Below the pieces are notes generated by a model. The model was not told where the DNA came from. It searched no databases and worked only from the letters and a program-made list of their open reading frames with translations. Below, in pieces: positions 14,926-24,042 of a stretch of 64,000 bases of DNA. Numbering within the stretch: position 1 is the first letter of the stretch; every line of letters starts with the position of its first letter. The DNA is from JAAUTT01 sp963846585 (GTDB lineage: Bacteria; Bacteroidota; Bacteroidia; Bacteroidales; JAAUTT01): the NCBI GenBank assembly GCA_963846585.1, contig CAWJWO010000019.1, forward strand, positions 1-64,000, given 5' to 3'. Made by a program: the position numbers and the translations under genes.

Positions 14926-14933
14926 TACTTTTG
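14926..14933 (+). promoter_or_regulatory. -7 box TACTTTTG directly before folB
   Basis: A perfect TAnnTTTG match ending only four bases before the ATG at 14938. TTTG at 14899-14902 is a possible -33 element. Transcription would begin at or next to the start codon, which implies a leaderless or nearly leaderless mRNA. Confidence 0.55.
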
Positions 14934-14937
14934 CAAC

Positions 14938-15297
14938 ATGGGGTTAATAAAACTCGAAGATATCGAATTATATGCATATCATGGTTGTTATGAAAAAGAA
15001 CTAACTACCGGAAACTGGTTTTTGGTGAACCTGGAACTTGAAACAAACATGGAGATACCTTCAAATACAGATAATATAGATGATGCGCTTAACTATCAGG
15101 TTGTATATGAACTGGTAAATGAGGTAATGGAAATAAGGTCGCACTTGTTGGAAAATGTATCAAAACGGATTCTCGATGCTCTCTTCACCCGGTTCAGCCA
15201 ATTGGATAATGCAACTGTTAAGGTGTCAAAGCTAAACCCTCCTGTTGGAGGTCAGGTTAAGTGTGTTAGTGTAGAATTATCTCAACATAGGAATTGA
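14938..15297 (+). CDS. folB: Dihydroneopterin aldolase
   Basis: FolB converts 7,8-dihydroneopterin to 6-hydroxymethyl-dihydropterin and glycolaldehyde in folate synthesis. The 119 residues match the family: LIKLEDIELYAYHGCYEKEL at the start with the conserved YAYHG, the substrate glutamate region FLVNLELET, the lysine and valine-rich ATVKVSKLNPPVGGQV near the C terminus. The ATG at 14938 is used because a -7 promoter box occupies the bases just before it. It is followed on the same strand by a small unknown gene and a glycosyltransferase. Confidence 0.95.
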   Translation: MGLIKLEDIELYAYHGCYEKELTTGNWFLVNLELETNMEIPSNTDNIDDALNYQVVYELVNEVMEIRSHLLENVSKRILDALFTRFSQLDNATVKVSKLNPPVGGQVKCVSVELSQHRN

Positions 15298-15322
15298 AAT
15301 AATTGAAATTTGAATTATTATT

Positions 15323-15520
15323 ATGGACGAAAAAGCAATTTTGTTAGTTAAACAGGTAATTGATCAGCAAATTAATAAAATCGATACTATTTTGGATAAG
15401 CGTATTAGTGCCGGGCATTATTTTGACGATTTTTTAGGAGAAGAAAAAGCACGTTTATATGGGATGTTAGAAATATATTGGATTTTAGGTGGACAGGACT
15501 ATCAACATTTTAAACATTAA
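15323..15520 (+). CDS. Conserved-looking small hypothetical protein
   Basis: A protein of 65 residues, acidic and helical (LLVKQVIDQQINKIDTILDK, then LGEEKARLYGMLEIYWILGG). No domain was recognised. It sits 25 bases after folB and eight bases before the GT25 gene on the same strand, a spacing that supports a real, co-transcribed gene. Confidence 0.55.
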   Translation: MDEKAILLVKQVIDQQINKIDTILDKRISAGHYFDDFLGEEKARLYGMLEIYWILGGQDYQHFKH

Positions 15521-15528
15521 ATTTTCAG

Positions 15529-16287
15529 ATGTTAAACAAATTTGGTATTGAAGGCATATATGTAATTCATGCGAAAAAGGGATACGAAAAACACGAACAA
15601 CATATAAATGAATTATTTAAAAGATATAATTTAGATTATAAATTTATAACTGATGGTGACCCTGACAATTTTACAAAAGAGCTGCTTGATAAGTATTTTG
15701 TAAATGGGGATAATTTCTCTAAAGGTAAGTTATCATGTACGTTGAATCATATTCTTGCATATGAACAGGTAGTTAAAAACAGAAATAAATATGCTTTAAT
15801 TTTTGAGAATGATCCATTCTTTCTTGGAGATTTTGTTAAAAAAATAGAAAATATTGTTAAAGAGCTTGAGATTAAATCGTTAAATGGGTTTATTGTTTCC
15901 CTCGAAAATACGAGCCTGAGGTTTCCATCATACTGGTTAACAAAACCTGAAAAAGTCTTGTACCAGGCTAATTCAGGAAGATGTGCAGGTGCTTATCTGA
16001 TAGATTTAACTGCCGCAATTAGTCTGCTCGATGAATTGAAAAAAAATAAATGTCAGACACTTATCGATACGTGGCATAACATATTAATAGATAATGGGTT
16101 AATTAAAATGTACTGGGCTCATCCCCCTCTTGTTGAGCAGGGCTCACATAACGGACTTTTAAGCTCGGTAATATCAAGTAAACAAAAATCTTTCAGTAGA
16201 AGAATTCAATGGTTAGGTGAGAAATACTATAAAACATATATCAGAAGGATATTTAAGGAAAGTCGTGTTATTTCATCAGATTATTAA
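15529..16287 (+). CDS. Glycosyltransferase family 25 (LPS/LOS type) protein
   Basis: A protein of 252 residues resembling GT25 transferases that add sugars to LPS or LOS. Typical elements are the N-terminal IEGIYVIHAKKGYEKHEQ, the central SCTLNHILAYEQVVKNRNKY followed by ALIFENDPFF (END in place of the EDD metal-binding motif), and later NSGRCAGAYLIDLTAA. The END change at the expected EDD could matter for metal binding. The sugar donor and acceptor are unknown. No membrane segment is seen, so it should act in the cytosol. Confidence 0.82.
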   Translation: MLNKFGIEGIYVIHAKKGYEKHEQHINELFKRYNLDYKFITDGDPDNFTKELLDKYFVNGDNFSKGKLSCTLNHILAYEQVVKNRNKYALIFENDPFFLGDFVKKIENIVKELEIKSLNGFIVSLENTSLRFPSYWLTKPEKVLYQANSGRCAGAYLIDLTAAISLLDELKKNKCQTLIDTWHNILIDNGLIKMYWAHPPLVEQGSHNGLLSSVISSKQKSFSRRIQWLGEKYYKTYIRRIFKESRVISSDY

Positions 16288-16446
16288 ATAGTGCGTAGTG
16301 CATAGTGCTTAGTGCATAGTACATAGTGACATAGTGCATAGTTGGCAGCCATTACTTAAAAAAGGTTGATAAAACTGTGTGAAATGCTTTAGTCCTTCAA
16401 TAATTATTTTTTCAGGCAATTAAATAATACATAAGATAGTATTCAA
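16288..16446. repeat. Spacer of tandem gtgcatagt-type words
   Basis: Bases 16290-16345 repeat variants of tagtgcatagtgc(t)tag. The rest is AT-rich with no gene. The same word recurs at 38.8, 41.7 and 48.1 kb. Confidence 0.7.
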
Positions 16447-17274
16447 TTAAGAGACTTTTAATGAAGTCATTGTCAACGAACCAGCAACGGTTTTATCGTT
16501 AAAAAAGTTTATGGATTCGTTTTTCTCCTTTAGTGCCAATACATACAATAAAGGCAAATAATGTTCCGGTGTAGGAATAGCTAAATCAATAGCTTTGCCA
16601 AGTGAATGATAATTTATAAGTTGCTCGTGATTGTCATCCAAAATCAAGGTTTTTATCTTATTACTGGCTTCTAAAGCCCAATCATATGCAAAATTATCAG
16701 CATTTAACCTGTCCCAGGCAATTTGTCTTAAATTATGTACAATGTTGCCACTACCAATAATTAAAATACCCTTATTCCGTAATGATGCCAGTTCTGATGC
16801 AATTTCATAGTGATATTGCGGGGTCTTTAAATAATCGAGGCTCATTTGAATAACCGGTACATCAGCAGAAGGGTACATGTGTTTTAATACACTCCATGAC
16901 CCATGGTCAAGTCCCCATTTATAATCGGCATAAACCGTTGATTTCTTGACTAGTTCCTGAGTTTCTTTGGCCAATTCAGTACTGCCCTGCACAGGATATT
17001 GCACATCATACAATTCTTTCGGGAATCCCCCAAAATCATGTATGGTAGGAGGATTTTGCATGGCTGTAACATATGTACCTTTAGTTTCCCAATGTGCCGA
17101 AATACAGAGTATAGCATTTGGTCTTGGAACAGTTTTGGCTACTTCCCTAAACCCTTGCACAAACTCGTTTTCCTCAATAGCATTCATAGGACTGCCATGC
17201 CCTACGAACAATACAGGCATTTTTACCGGATCGTTCAAAGATTTTGCCATTTTATTCAATGTATTTATCGTCAT
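16447..17274 (-). CDS. ygiD: DODA-type extradiol ring-cleavage dioxygenase (YgiD-like)
   Basis: A protein of 275 residues of the LigB/DODA class, similar to E. coli YgiD (4,5-DOPA extradiol dioxygenase). Probable metal ligands are in VLFVGHGSPMNA, ISAHWETKG and GNIVHNLRQIAW. The conserved WGLDHGSWSVLKHMYP carries the catalytic histidine, and HYLPLLYVLALKE is near the C terminus. It would open a catechol ring next to the hydroxyls using Fe or Zn and oxygen. The natural substrate is uncertain. It is a single gene with its own promoter region. Confidence 0.93.
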   Translation of the reverse strand: MTINTLNKMAKSLNDPVKMPVLFVGHGSPMNAIEENEFVQGFREVAKTVPRPNAILCISAHWETKGTYVTAMQNPPTIHDFGGFPKELYDVQYPVQGSTELAKETQELVKKSTVYADYKWGLDHGSWSVLKHMYPSADVPVIQMSLDYLKTPQYHYEIASELASLRNKGILIIGSGNIVHNLRQIAWDRLNADNFAYDWALEASNKIKTLILDDNHEQLINYHSLGKAIDLAIPTPEHYLPLLYVLALKEKNESINFFNDKTVAGSLTMTSLKVS

Positions 17275-17562
17275 ATTTAATTTATATATTTTAACAACTA
17301 TTTTGTTAAGTTGTTATTTTAATTGTTGAAACATTCACAAAACACCACAAATTGCAGATGGTTACAATGTATTAGGGTTGGTTCCACTGTATATTCATTT
17401 GCTTTCCGTTAACTTTAGTCTTAATAATAAATTTATGTAATCTTTACAGAGAGTTATGATTAATTGCTGAAAATTTAGTAAATTTATTATATTAAATAGG
17501 ATTACTATTTTCTGAGTTATTATGAAAACAGGTACAAATACAATTATTAAAAATCATCAACC

Positions 17563-17868
17563 ATGAGCTTAAAGAAACAGTACATTAAAACAAAGCCGGT
17601 GTGTAAAGTTACATTTAAACTGGCTGAAAAAATTGTTGCCCCGGCAAAGAAGGTTAACCTTGCAGGCGACTTTAATAACTGGGATATTAAAGGCATACCG
17701 ATGAAAAAGGCGAAGAACGGTGAATTTTCAGCTTCAGTAGAACTTGAAACTGGAAAGGAATACCAGTTCAAATATGTTATTGACGGTAAAGTGTGGATAA
17801 ATGATACTGAACCTGATAAATTTGTTGTCAATGAATATAAAGGTGAAAATTCAGTTGTTATAGTGTAA
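17563..17868 (+). CDS. Stand-alone CBM48/AMPK-type glycogen-binding domain protein
   Basis: The 101 residues are almost entirely one early-set/CBM48 domain as found in glycogen-branching enzymes and AMPK beta subunits: VTFKLAEKIVAPAKKVNLAG, DFNNWDIKGIPMKKAKNGEF and GKEYQFKYVIDGKVWINDTE. No catalytic domain is attached. Small isolated proteins like this occur in many Bacteroidota and may bind storage polysaccharide. No partner gene is adjacent. Confidence 0.88.
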   Translation: MSLKKQYIKTKPVCKVTFKLAEKIVAPAKKVNLAGDFNNWDIKGIPMKKAKNGEFSASVELETGKEYQFKYVIDGKVWINDTEPDKFVVNEYKGENSVVIV

Positions 17869-17896
17869 ATAGTGCCTGGTGCATAGACCCCTGTCC

Positions 17897-18676
17897 CTAA
17901 CCCCTTAAAGGAAAGGCAACGCCTGAAATACGGGCACATTCTGAGATATATTTTTCCTGTATGGCGATATCTGAGGCTGCAGGTAAAAAATTTTTAAGTT
18001 GTTGATGGTAAAAATATTTTCCTGAAGCCATTGCTTCTTTATCGTTGCTGGTTGCCAGCCAAACCTGGGTTTTAGGTGCTTCTTCAAGACTGTCAGGGGC
18101 TCCTGGTCCACCCATTTTAGTTGCTACCCATCCTGGTTCAAGTGCATTCGATAAAACGCCGGGCCATTTACGTGCAACGGCAAATGCCAGGATAACATTA
18201 TGTAATTTTGAATCGGAGTAGGCTTTAATTCCATCCCATGAACGGGTGTTCCATCCTAAATCCTTTAGGCTTGGGTCACCATTCTTATGCAGTCCGGAGC
18301 TGGTATATACAAGTCGCCCCGGTGTTTTAACAAGACAGGTGAGGATATAAGGAGCCAGTGAATTCACGGTAAAGACCTGCGATAAGCCATCAATTGTCTG
18401 TACGCGGTCTGAATTACCATACCCTGTTCCGGCATTATGGATTACAGCATCAAATAAACCCAGAGCATTTACCTGTTCAGCAACATTTTTAGTTTCGGAA
18501 ATGCTGGAAAGATCCCCTGTTACAACTGATTCTGCCCCTTTAACACCTGTCATTGCTTCTTTGGCACGGATTTTATTTCTTGCATGCAGGACTACCCGGT
18601 GTCCGCCAGCAACCAGTAACCTGGCAGCCAACATTCCAATCCCGTCGGATGAGCCTGTAATAAAAATTCTTGCCAT
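17897..18676 (-). CDS. Short-chain dehydrogenase/reductase family protein
   Basis: A protein of 259 residues with a Rossmann fold. The N-terminal nucleotide-binding motif is TGSSDGIGM (G-x-x-x-G-I-G), followed by an arginine-rich turn (LHARNKIRAKEA) suggesting NADP, VIHNAG at about 82, a catalytic serine in VYTSSGLH, and the YSDSK (Y-x-x-x-K) pair. The C-terminal part is somewhat unusual (SGKYFYHQQLKN). The substrate is not predictable. Confidence 0.92.
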   Translation of the reverse strand: MARIFITGSSDGIGMLAARLLVAGGHRVVLHARNKIRAKEAMTGVKGAESVVTGDLSSISETKNVAEQVNALGLFDAVIHNAGTGYGNSDRVQTIDGLSQVFTVNSLAPYILTCLVKTPGRLVYTSSGLHKNGDPSLKDLGWNTRSWDGIKAYSDSKLHNVILAFAVARKWPGVLSNALEPGWVATKMGGPGAPDSLEEAPKTQVWLATSNDKEAMASGKYFYHQQLKNFLPAASDIAIQEKYISECARISGVAFPLRG

Positions 18677-18774
18677 ATTGTTTCAGAATTTATGTTTACA
18701 ATAAAACATTAAATTATTTGATATGTTCGCTAAAAAAATTCTTTGAAATTATTAATTAGCTTTATTGCAATTCA

Positions 18775-19629
18775 TTACAAGACTTTTTTAAATAATTCGA
18801 CCAGCTCTTTTTTCACTATTTCAAAATCAGGCAATTCCCCAATTATCTGATGTGCCAAGCTATTCTTCCAGGCTGCTGAAAGTTGCTTGTCATTTTCAGG
18901 ATTTATCAATTGTTCTATATTATTAAAAGTGCGTCCTTTAAATTCCATCTTTTTATGAAATGCCTCAATTATTTCAGGCCAGTTAAGATCAGATACATTT
19001 TGATAGAGGTACCAAATGTCATAATAATCCCTGGGAGCTGTATACGAGCGTTGAATCAGGGCTCTCATTTTTTCGGCCATTACTTCTTCTAATGCATAAC
19101 ATGGAATAGTATTCTGGTTTAATGAAAGGCTATCTGAATATGGATGGCTTACAGGGCGTTGAACTGTATCAAAAACCAAATGCTCATACAGGATAATTTC
19201 AATCTTTATTTTTGACTGCCACCTGTAAGGAGGTGGTGGAACAGCATTGCGTGGATGGTCAGCTCCCCAGAATTTAATTTTTGCTTCATATCCTGTCAGT
19301 TTATTATTAAAACGTAATGGCTCTAAGGAAACAACGGATACGGGAATGCCAGGATTATTTTCTACAAAAGAAACTATAGAATTAAGATGCTCCCCAGTAA
19401 ATTTGAAATTCTGACTCAGCGCAGTGAAATCAAGGTCTTCAGAAAAACGGTAATCAGGAAACCAGCATTTTTTCAAACATGTACCTCCCTTAAAAACAAG
19501 AACTTTTTTTAATGCAGGTATGTTATAAATAGCATCTATAAAATGACCAAGAACCCAATCCCTATCAATGGTACTCCTTGATATTCCCTTTTGCAGGGCA
19601 ATGTTTTCAATTTCCTTTTTAAGTATCAT
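18775..19629 (-). CDS. abiEii: AbiEii-type nucleotidyltransferase toxin, locus 1
   Basis: This nucleotidyltransferase-like toxin of an AbiE (type IV) TA system has 284 residues. The polymerase-beta-type motifs are clear: VFKGGTCLKK near residue 45 and RFSEDLDF near 62 with the two metal-binding acidic residues, followed by KIKIEII and the C-terminal AEKMRALIQRSYTAPRDYYD. The ATG at 19629 overlaps the antitoxin stop by one base (TGATG), so translation is coupled. Known relatives modify tRNA acceptor ends or bind GTP and arrest growth on phage infection. That activity is inferred here. Confidence 0.93.
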   Translation of the reverse strand: MILKKEIENIALQKGISRSTIDRDWVLGHFIDAIYNIPALKKVLVFKGGTCLKKCWFPDYRFSEDLDFTALSQNFKFTGEHLNSIVSFVENNPGIPVSVVSLEPLRFNNKLTGYEAKIKFWGADHPRNAVPPPPYRWQSKIKIEIILYEHLVFDTVQRPVSHPYSDSLSLNQNTIPCYALEEVMAEKMRALIQRSYTAPRDYYDIWYLYQNVSDLNWPEIIEAFHKKMEFKGRTFNNIEQLINPENDKQLSAAWKNSLAHQIIGELPDFEIVKKELVELFKKVL

Positions 19630-20429
19630 CAATATTGTTTATTGGCTATGTTCAATAGTTCATCACGGCTGATATTAAGCCTGAGTTTCCATGAAGTAAC
19701 AAACTCACCTTTATCCTTACCCTGCGGATCAATTATATTGTATTTTCCATTCTTTTGTTCCTTAGCAAAATAAATAAATTCCCGCAGAGATTTTTTTTCA
19801 AAAAGTTCCGCTAAAAATCCAATTCGTTTTGTAACGGCTTTATTATCAATTGACCTACAATATTGAATCATTTTATAAGAATTCAGTTCTGCGGAGTTCA
19901 GGGCTCTGATTAACTCTGCGTATCCTCCGGAATATTGAGGTAAATCAAAACAGTCGGCAATCGTTTTTTCTATATTTGTAATAGGATAACTGGTGCTTCC
20001 ATTGCCATTCCATGTTATTCCGGTTCTTTTCCATGATGCTATTTTAATAAATTTATACCTTGTTCCTAATATGGTTTTATCGACCTTCTTATGTGTTGTC
20101 TGGATAAATACGGTATTTGCAAATTGTTCTGTAAAGCCATGAAGGTTCAATGCCGACCAGTAAGCAACAGCGCTATCCTGTACAACGAATGTTCCTATTA
20201 CATTTTCATCCCTGAAATTATTACGGCAAAACTTACCTCTTTCAATACGTGATAAAACCTTTTTTTGTACAAGATTTTCAAGTATCTCGTTCAGATTTTC
20301 AAATTTCTTTGATAATTGTTTTTCAATATCGTTAAAATGAAATATCTCAATTTCATTTTCCTCAAGCCGATGGATAAAATCCAGTTGTTGTTTTGAAAGG
20401 TTTGCCGATATATAAACGCTGTCTGCCAT
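19629..20429 (-). CDS. abiEi: AbiEi-type antitoxin, locus 1
   Basis: A protein of 266 residues. An N-terminal winged-helix segment (NDIEKQLSKKFENLNEILEN, LVQKKVLSRIERGKFCRN) is followed by the AbiEi core (SAVAYWSALNLHGFTEQFA, ITNIEKTIADCFDLPQYSGG) and a C-terminal YGSK-like antitoxin part. It represses its promoter and blocks the toxin in characterised systems. The ATG at 20429 is chosen over an upstream TTG because a perfect -7 box (TACCTTTG, 20499-20506) covers that TTG. Confidence 0.9.
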   Translation of the reverse strand: MADSVYISANLSKQQLDFIHRLEENEIEIFHFNDIEKQLSKKFENLNEILENLVQKKVLSRIERGKFCRNNFRDENVIGTFVVQDSAVAYWSALNLHGFTEQFANTVFIQTTHKKVDKTILGTRYKFIKIASWKRTGITWNGNGSTSYPITNIEKTIADCFDLPQYSGGYAELIRALNSAELNSYKMIQYCRSIDNKAVTKRIGFLAELFEKKSLREFIYFAKEQKNGKYNIIDPQGKDKGEFVTSWKLRLNISRDELLNIANKQY

Positions 20430-20498
20430 AATAGATATTACTCTTTGAGGATTTAAAAGACCTAAATATTGGGTCTTATCTTTCCTTGAAAAGTAATT

Positions 20499-20506
20499 CA
20501 AAGGTA
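20499..20506 (-). promoter_or_regulatory. -7 box TACCTTTG of AbiE locus 1
   Basis: A perfect TAnnTTTG match about 70 bases upstream of the chosen ATG. It leaves a leader where AbiEi could bind, but no clear operator repeat was seen. Confidence 0.55.
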
Positions 20507-20581
20507 AAAATATATTTGATAATATTAACGCCTTAAATTATGTTTGATAATCAGGTTGCAAGATGAATAAAGGTTATAATG

Positions 20582-20672
20582 GGTTGTTGAGGTTATAGAG
20601 GTTGTAAAGGTTGTATACGTTGCATACGTTGTATTTACAACCTTTATAGCTTTTATAACCTTTACAACCATA
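20582..20672. repeat. Long imperfect hairpin of ggttgta-type words
   Basis: The left side repeats gaggttatagaggttgtaaaggttgta and the right side carries the complementary acaacctttatagcttttataacctttacaacc. The structure could act as a bidirectional terminator between the tag gene and the AbiE operon. Confidence 0.55.
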
Positions 20673-20727
20673 TTCTGTCCGTAATTTGTCATTTATAAGT
20701 AGTCATCATTATCTGTAAATTTTAAAA

Positions 20728-21285
20728 TTAAGCTCCACGTTGCAAGAGCCACATAGGTTTTGCTTTCAAAATATCGCTATAGATTTTACAGCTTTCAGAA
20801 TGTGCCCCGGGCAAATAGCCGGTACTTATTAAGAATTCATTTACAATTTCCCCACCAGTAAAAATAAATGTCTTCTTAAATAATTTTACCCATTCATCCA
20901 GCGGTCTTGGATGTTGGTGTTCCAGCCATTTCTCAAAGGAACCGTATTCCATTTGTAAGGATAAAATGGTTTTGGCATTTTCAATCGCGGCATTTATCTT
21001 TAATCTATTCCTTATAATGCCTGCATCGGTTAAAAGCCTTTCTCTATCGGCTTCAGTATAGGCTGCGACTTTATTAACGTTGAAATTATGGAATGCTTTT
21101 CTAAACCTGGCCTCTTTCTTTAAGACAGTTTCCCAGCTAAGCCCTGCCTGGTTTATTTCGAGCACCAGCCGGCAAAACAATTCATTATCGTCGTGCAAGG
21201 GAAACCCGTAAAATTTATCGTGATATGCCTTATGTAAAGCTTTTCTATCACCCTGCATATTTTCTATTGCACTACAGTAAAACAT
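20728..21285 (-). CDS. tag: DNA-3-methyladenine glycosylase I
   Basis: This base-excision repair enzyme removes 3-methyladenine from DNA. The family core is present: KAYHDKFYGFPLHDDNELFC, LEINQAGLSWETVLKKEARF and a GDRK-to-FTGGEIVNEF C-terminal half. The four zinc-snap ligands can be matched: Cys in MFYCS, His in AYHD, and the H-x-x-x-C pair in GAHSESC. The ATG at 21285 is preferred to a TTG nine bases upstream. Length (185) is typical. Confidence 0.95.
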   Translation of the reverse strand: MFYCSAIENMQGDRKALHKAYHDKFYGFPLHDDNELFCRLVLEINQAGLSWETVLKKEARFRKAFHNFNVNKVAAYTEADRERLLTDAGIIRNRLKINAAIENAKTILSLQMEYGSFEKWLEHQHPRPLDEWVKLFKKTFIFTGGEIVNEFLISTGYLPGAHSESCKIYSDILKAKPMWLLQRGA

Positions 21286-21337
21286 TTTTGTCAAATAATT
21301 AAATCAGTATCAACTTTCAAACTAATATTTTCGATTC

Positions 21338-22702
21338 TCATTCATTTTTGAATTTGATAAATTCATGCTTTATTCTGATTTTTCTAAAACTATATAGATA
21401 CAAAACTCCTCCAAAGGCTATAATTATTGAAAAAAGGAGAAAAATATTACTGTAACCATAACCCTTAGGATTTGATGCCATTGGGAAAAGATTAAAATCA
21501 AACCATTTACCATCTAGTATACGGCCTGCAACAGCAGTACCTACAGCCCCTGAAAGTGTCGCTACGAGGTTAAAAAGCCCCATTCCAACACCTGTTTCCT
21601 GTTCGGTTAAAGTTAAAGAGATACTGTTCATCATTGCTGTTTGAAACAGAGAAAAACCAACATAAGTAAACAATAAAGCCGCTGAAATTATATATGTGGA
21701 TATACTAAGCAGTAATGACATTATAATTATGCTAGTAATTAACATTAAAATCCCTGATAACATGACAAAATTATTACCTTTTCTATCGGCAAGTGTTCCT
21801 CCTATAGGACCAAAAATAACTGAACTAATGGCCCCGGGGAATAAAATCATTCCAATCCTTGCACTATTTAGCCCATAAACTTCGTGTAACATCAAAGGAA
21901 GTAAAAATAGAATTCCAATTACTATGGAGAATAAGCAAAAACCAACAATAACCCCATTACGGAACCTTACATTTTTTAATAATTCAGGATTTATAAAAGG
22001 ATCGGGTGCAGAATAAGTACGTATAATGAAACATACCAGAAAACAAATAAAAGCAAAAAAGTAATACCACGTATTAAAATTTATAAAAACTACAAAAAAG
22101 CCTACAGTTATTGCTATTAACACTGCTCCAATAATATCAGGTTTTCCTTTTCGGGTAGGTTCATCGGGTAAAACTTTTATGAGAAACGGAACCGCTAAAA
22201 ATAAAAGCAATGGAATTAGGAATAAATATGACCAATGTAAGGTACCTGACACAAAACCTCCTATTACCGGACCAAGCCCAATCCCTAATGATACTGTAGA
22301 TGTTATTAGGCCAAATATTTTACCTCGCTCCAAAACAGAAAAGTACCGGGCAACTGCTACAAAAACCAAGGCAGGAATCGCCGACCCTCCAAGTCCTTGA
22401 ACAGCTCTTGATAAAATTATTAACGGATATGAAAATTGTAATAAAAATCCCATCAGGGAGCCAATATTGTAAAGGATTAAGCCGAATACTATTAAACTGC
22501 GTAAACTATATATATCTGCTAGTTTTCCATAAATCACAGAACCAATTCCAAAACAAACCATGAAAATAGTCATCATCCAGCTAATTCCTGCCGGACTTAA
22601 TGAGAACTGATTTGAAATAGCCGGTGTTGAAACATTAAAAACAGTTTCATTTAAAACAGCAAAAAATATTATATAAATAAGCCATGGTACTAACTTCTTC
22701 AT
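21338..22702 (-). CDS. MFS drug exporter, DHA2/Tet(L)-like
   Basis: A 454-residue inner-membrane transporter with about 14 hydrophobic segments. The MFS signature between segments 2 and 3 is seen as YGKLADIYSLRSLIVFG, the motif B region as LSRAVQGLGGSAIPALVF, and the antiporter motif C as GIGLGPVIGG. The second half has PIGGTLADRKG. Such proteins exchange protons for drugs or tetracycline-metal complexes, but the substrate here cannot be told. It is monocistronic. Confidence 0.92.
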   Translation of the reverse strand: MKKLVPWLIYIIFFAVLNETVFNVSTPAISNQFSLSPAGISWMMTIFMVCFGIGSVIYGKLADIYSLRSLIVFGLILYNIGSLMGFLLQFSYPLIILSRAVQGLGGSAIPALVFVAVARYFSVLERGKIFGLITSTVSLGIGLGPVIGGFVSGTLHWSYLFLIPLLLFLAVPFLIKVLPDEPTRKGKPDIIGAVLIAITVGFFVVFINFNTWYYFFAFICFLVCFIIRTYSAPDPFINPELLKNVRFRNGVIVGFCLFSIVIGILFLLPLMLHEVYGLNSARIGMILFPGAISSVIFGPIGGTLADRKGNNFVMLSGILMLITSIIIMSLLLSISTYIISAALLFTYVGFSLFQTAMMNSISLTLTEQETGVGMGLFNLVATLSGAVGTAVAGRILDGKWFDFNLFPMASNPKGYGYSNIFLLFSIIIAFGGVLYLYSFRKIRIKHEFIKFKNE

Positions 22703-22952
22703 CTGAATTCTTTCCTATTGAGTAGTAATAATGTACTATTTCAAATCATTTTACCTTTAATTTTAAAAACAAAATATCATTGAAAACGTTCATATCAATT
22801 AAAGGAATTAATTACAATCCGAAATAAATTGTTATTAGAATCGGATGGAAACTCCAGAGTAAATTTTTAAAATTGTTACGATATTTAATCATGAAACTTT
22901 CAATTATTTCCACATTGGGAAAAGGACTAATTTAAATTAGTAAAACTTACAG

Positions 22953-23558
22953 TTGAAAAACTTTGCAATAAAACCATTATTATACATTATTAAATTGGGA
23001 AATAAAAAAGAATTGTCACTAAAACAATTAGAAGAACTGATAGGAGCACTAAAAATCCGTTTTGAGAAAAACATGAACCGACATAAAGGTTTTGAATGGG
23101 TTAAAATACAAGCAAAACTGGAAGCAAATGCTGAAAAAATGTGGTCGCTCAGTGAAATGGAAAGAACTGGCGGTGAACCAGATGTTGTTGCCCATGATAA
23201 AGGGCCAGACGAATATATTTTTTATGATTGTTCAGCGGAAAGCCCTCAGGACCGCAGAAATGTTTGTTACGACCGGGAAGCTCTTGAGTCAAGGAAAGAA
23301 CATAAACCTAAAAACAGTGCTGTTGATATGGCTGCTTCCATGGGCATTGAACTGCTAACTGAAGAACAATACCGGGAGTTGCAGAAGCTTGGAAATTTCG
23401 ATATTAAAACATCGAGCTGGATTAAGACACCTGCTGACATCAGAAAACCAGGGGGTGCACTTTTTTGTGATCGTCGCTACAACCATATTTTTGTTTATCA
23501 CAATGGTGCAGAATCTTATTATGGTGGCAGGGGGTTCCGGGGCTTGCTAAAGGTGTGA
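22953..23558 (+). CDS. DUF4256 domain-containing protein
   Basis: A protein of 201 residues of the DUF4256 family, whose function is unknown. The family block is plain: RFEKNMNRHKGFEWVKIQAK, MERTGGEPDVV, YIFYDCSAESPQDRRNVCYD and the C-terminal RRYNHIFVYHNGAESYYGGR. Relatives usually begin near the KKELS segment, so the TTG at 22953 may be too early and another TTG inside could be the true start. It is followed on the same strand by a DoxX-like and an SRPBCC protein. Confidence 0.88.
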   Translation: MKNFAIKPLLYIIKLGNKKELSLKQLEELIGALKIRFEKNMNRHKGFEWVKIQAKLEANAEKMWSLSEMERTGGEPDVVAHDKGPDEYIFYDCSAESPQDRRNVCYDREALESRKEHKPKNSAVDMAASMGIELLTEEQYRELQKLGNFDIKTSSWIKTPADIRKPGGALFCDRRYNHIFVYHNGAESYYGGRGFRGLLKV

Positions 23559-23621
23559 TATATATAAATTGAACAATAATAATAATTATACCTTATTAAG
23601 ATAAACCTTAAACACAAATTT

Positions 23622-23999
23622 ATGAAAAAGATAATTTTATTGGTACTAAGTATCCTGTTCGGATTAATGTTTATCAATTCAGGCCTGAATATATTTTTTC
23701 ATTATATGCCAATGCCCAAAGACATGCCTGAAAAAATGATGAAATCAATGGCTGCATTTTCGGAAATTGTCTGGCTATTGCCTCTTCTAGCAGTTGCAGA
23801 AATTGTTGGGGGAATATTGTTCATGTTTAATAAATACAGGGCTTTTGGTGCAATAGTTATTTTCCCGGTCATGGCCGGGATAGTTTTAACACACATTACC
23901 ATTGATCGGTCAGGACTTCCAATAGCAATTGTATTGCTGGCAATAGAATTGTGGGTAATTATTGAGAATCGCGAAAAATATCTGCCTATGATTAAATGA
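23622..23999 (+). CDS. DoxX-like small membrane protein
   Basis: A 125-residue integral membrane protein with four hydrophobic helices: LLVLSILFGLMFINSGLNIF, WLLPLLAVAEIVGGILFM, FGAIVIFPVMAGIVLTHI and IAIVLLAIELWVII. The FINSGLN and AEIVGG patterns match the DoxX/DoxD family. Its role is not clear. It is second of three same-strand genes with spacers of about 40-60 bases. Confidence 0.82.
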   Translation: MKKIILLVLSILFGLMFINSGLNIFFHYMPMPKDMPEKMMKSMAAFSEIVWLLPLLAVAEIVGGILFMFNKYRAFGAIVIFPVMAGIVLTHITIDRSGLPIAIVLLAIELWVIIENREKYLPMIK

Positions 24000-24042
24000 A
24001 GTTTCACTTTCTATTAAAATAAAGCCCTATAACCGGAGCAAA

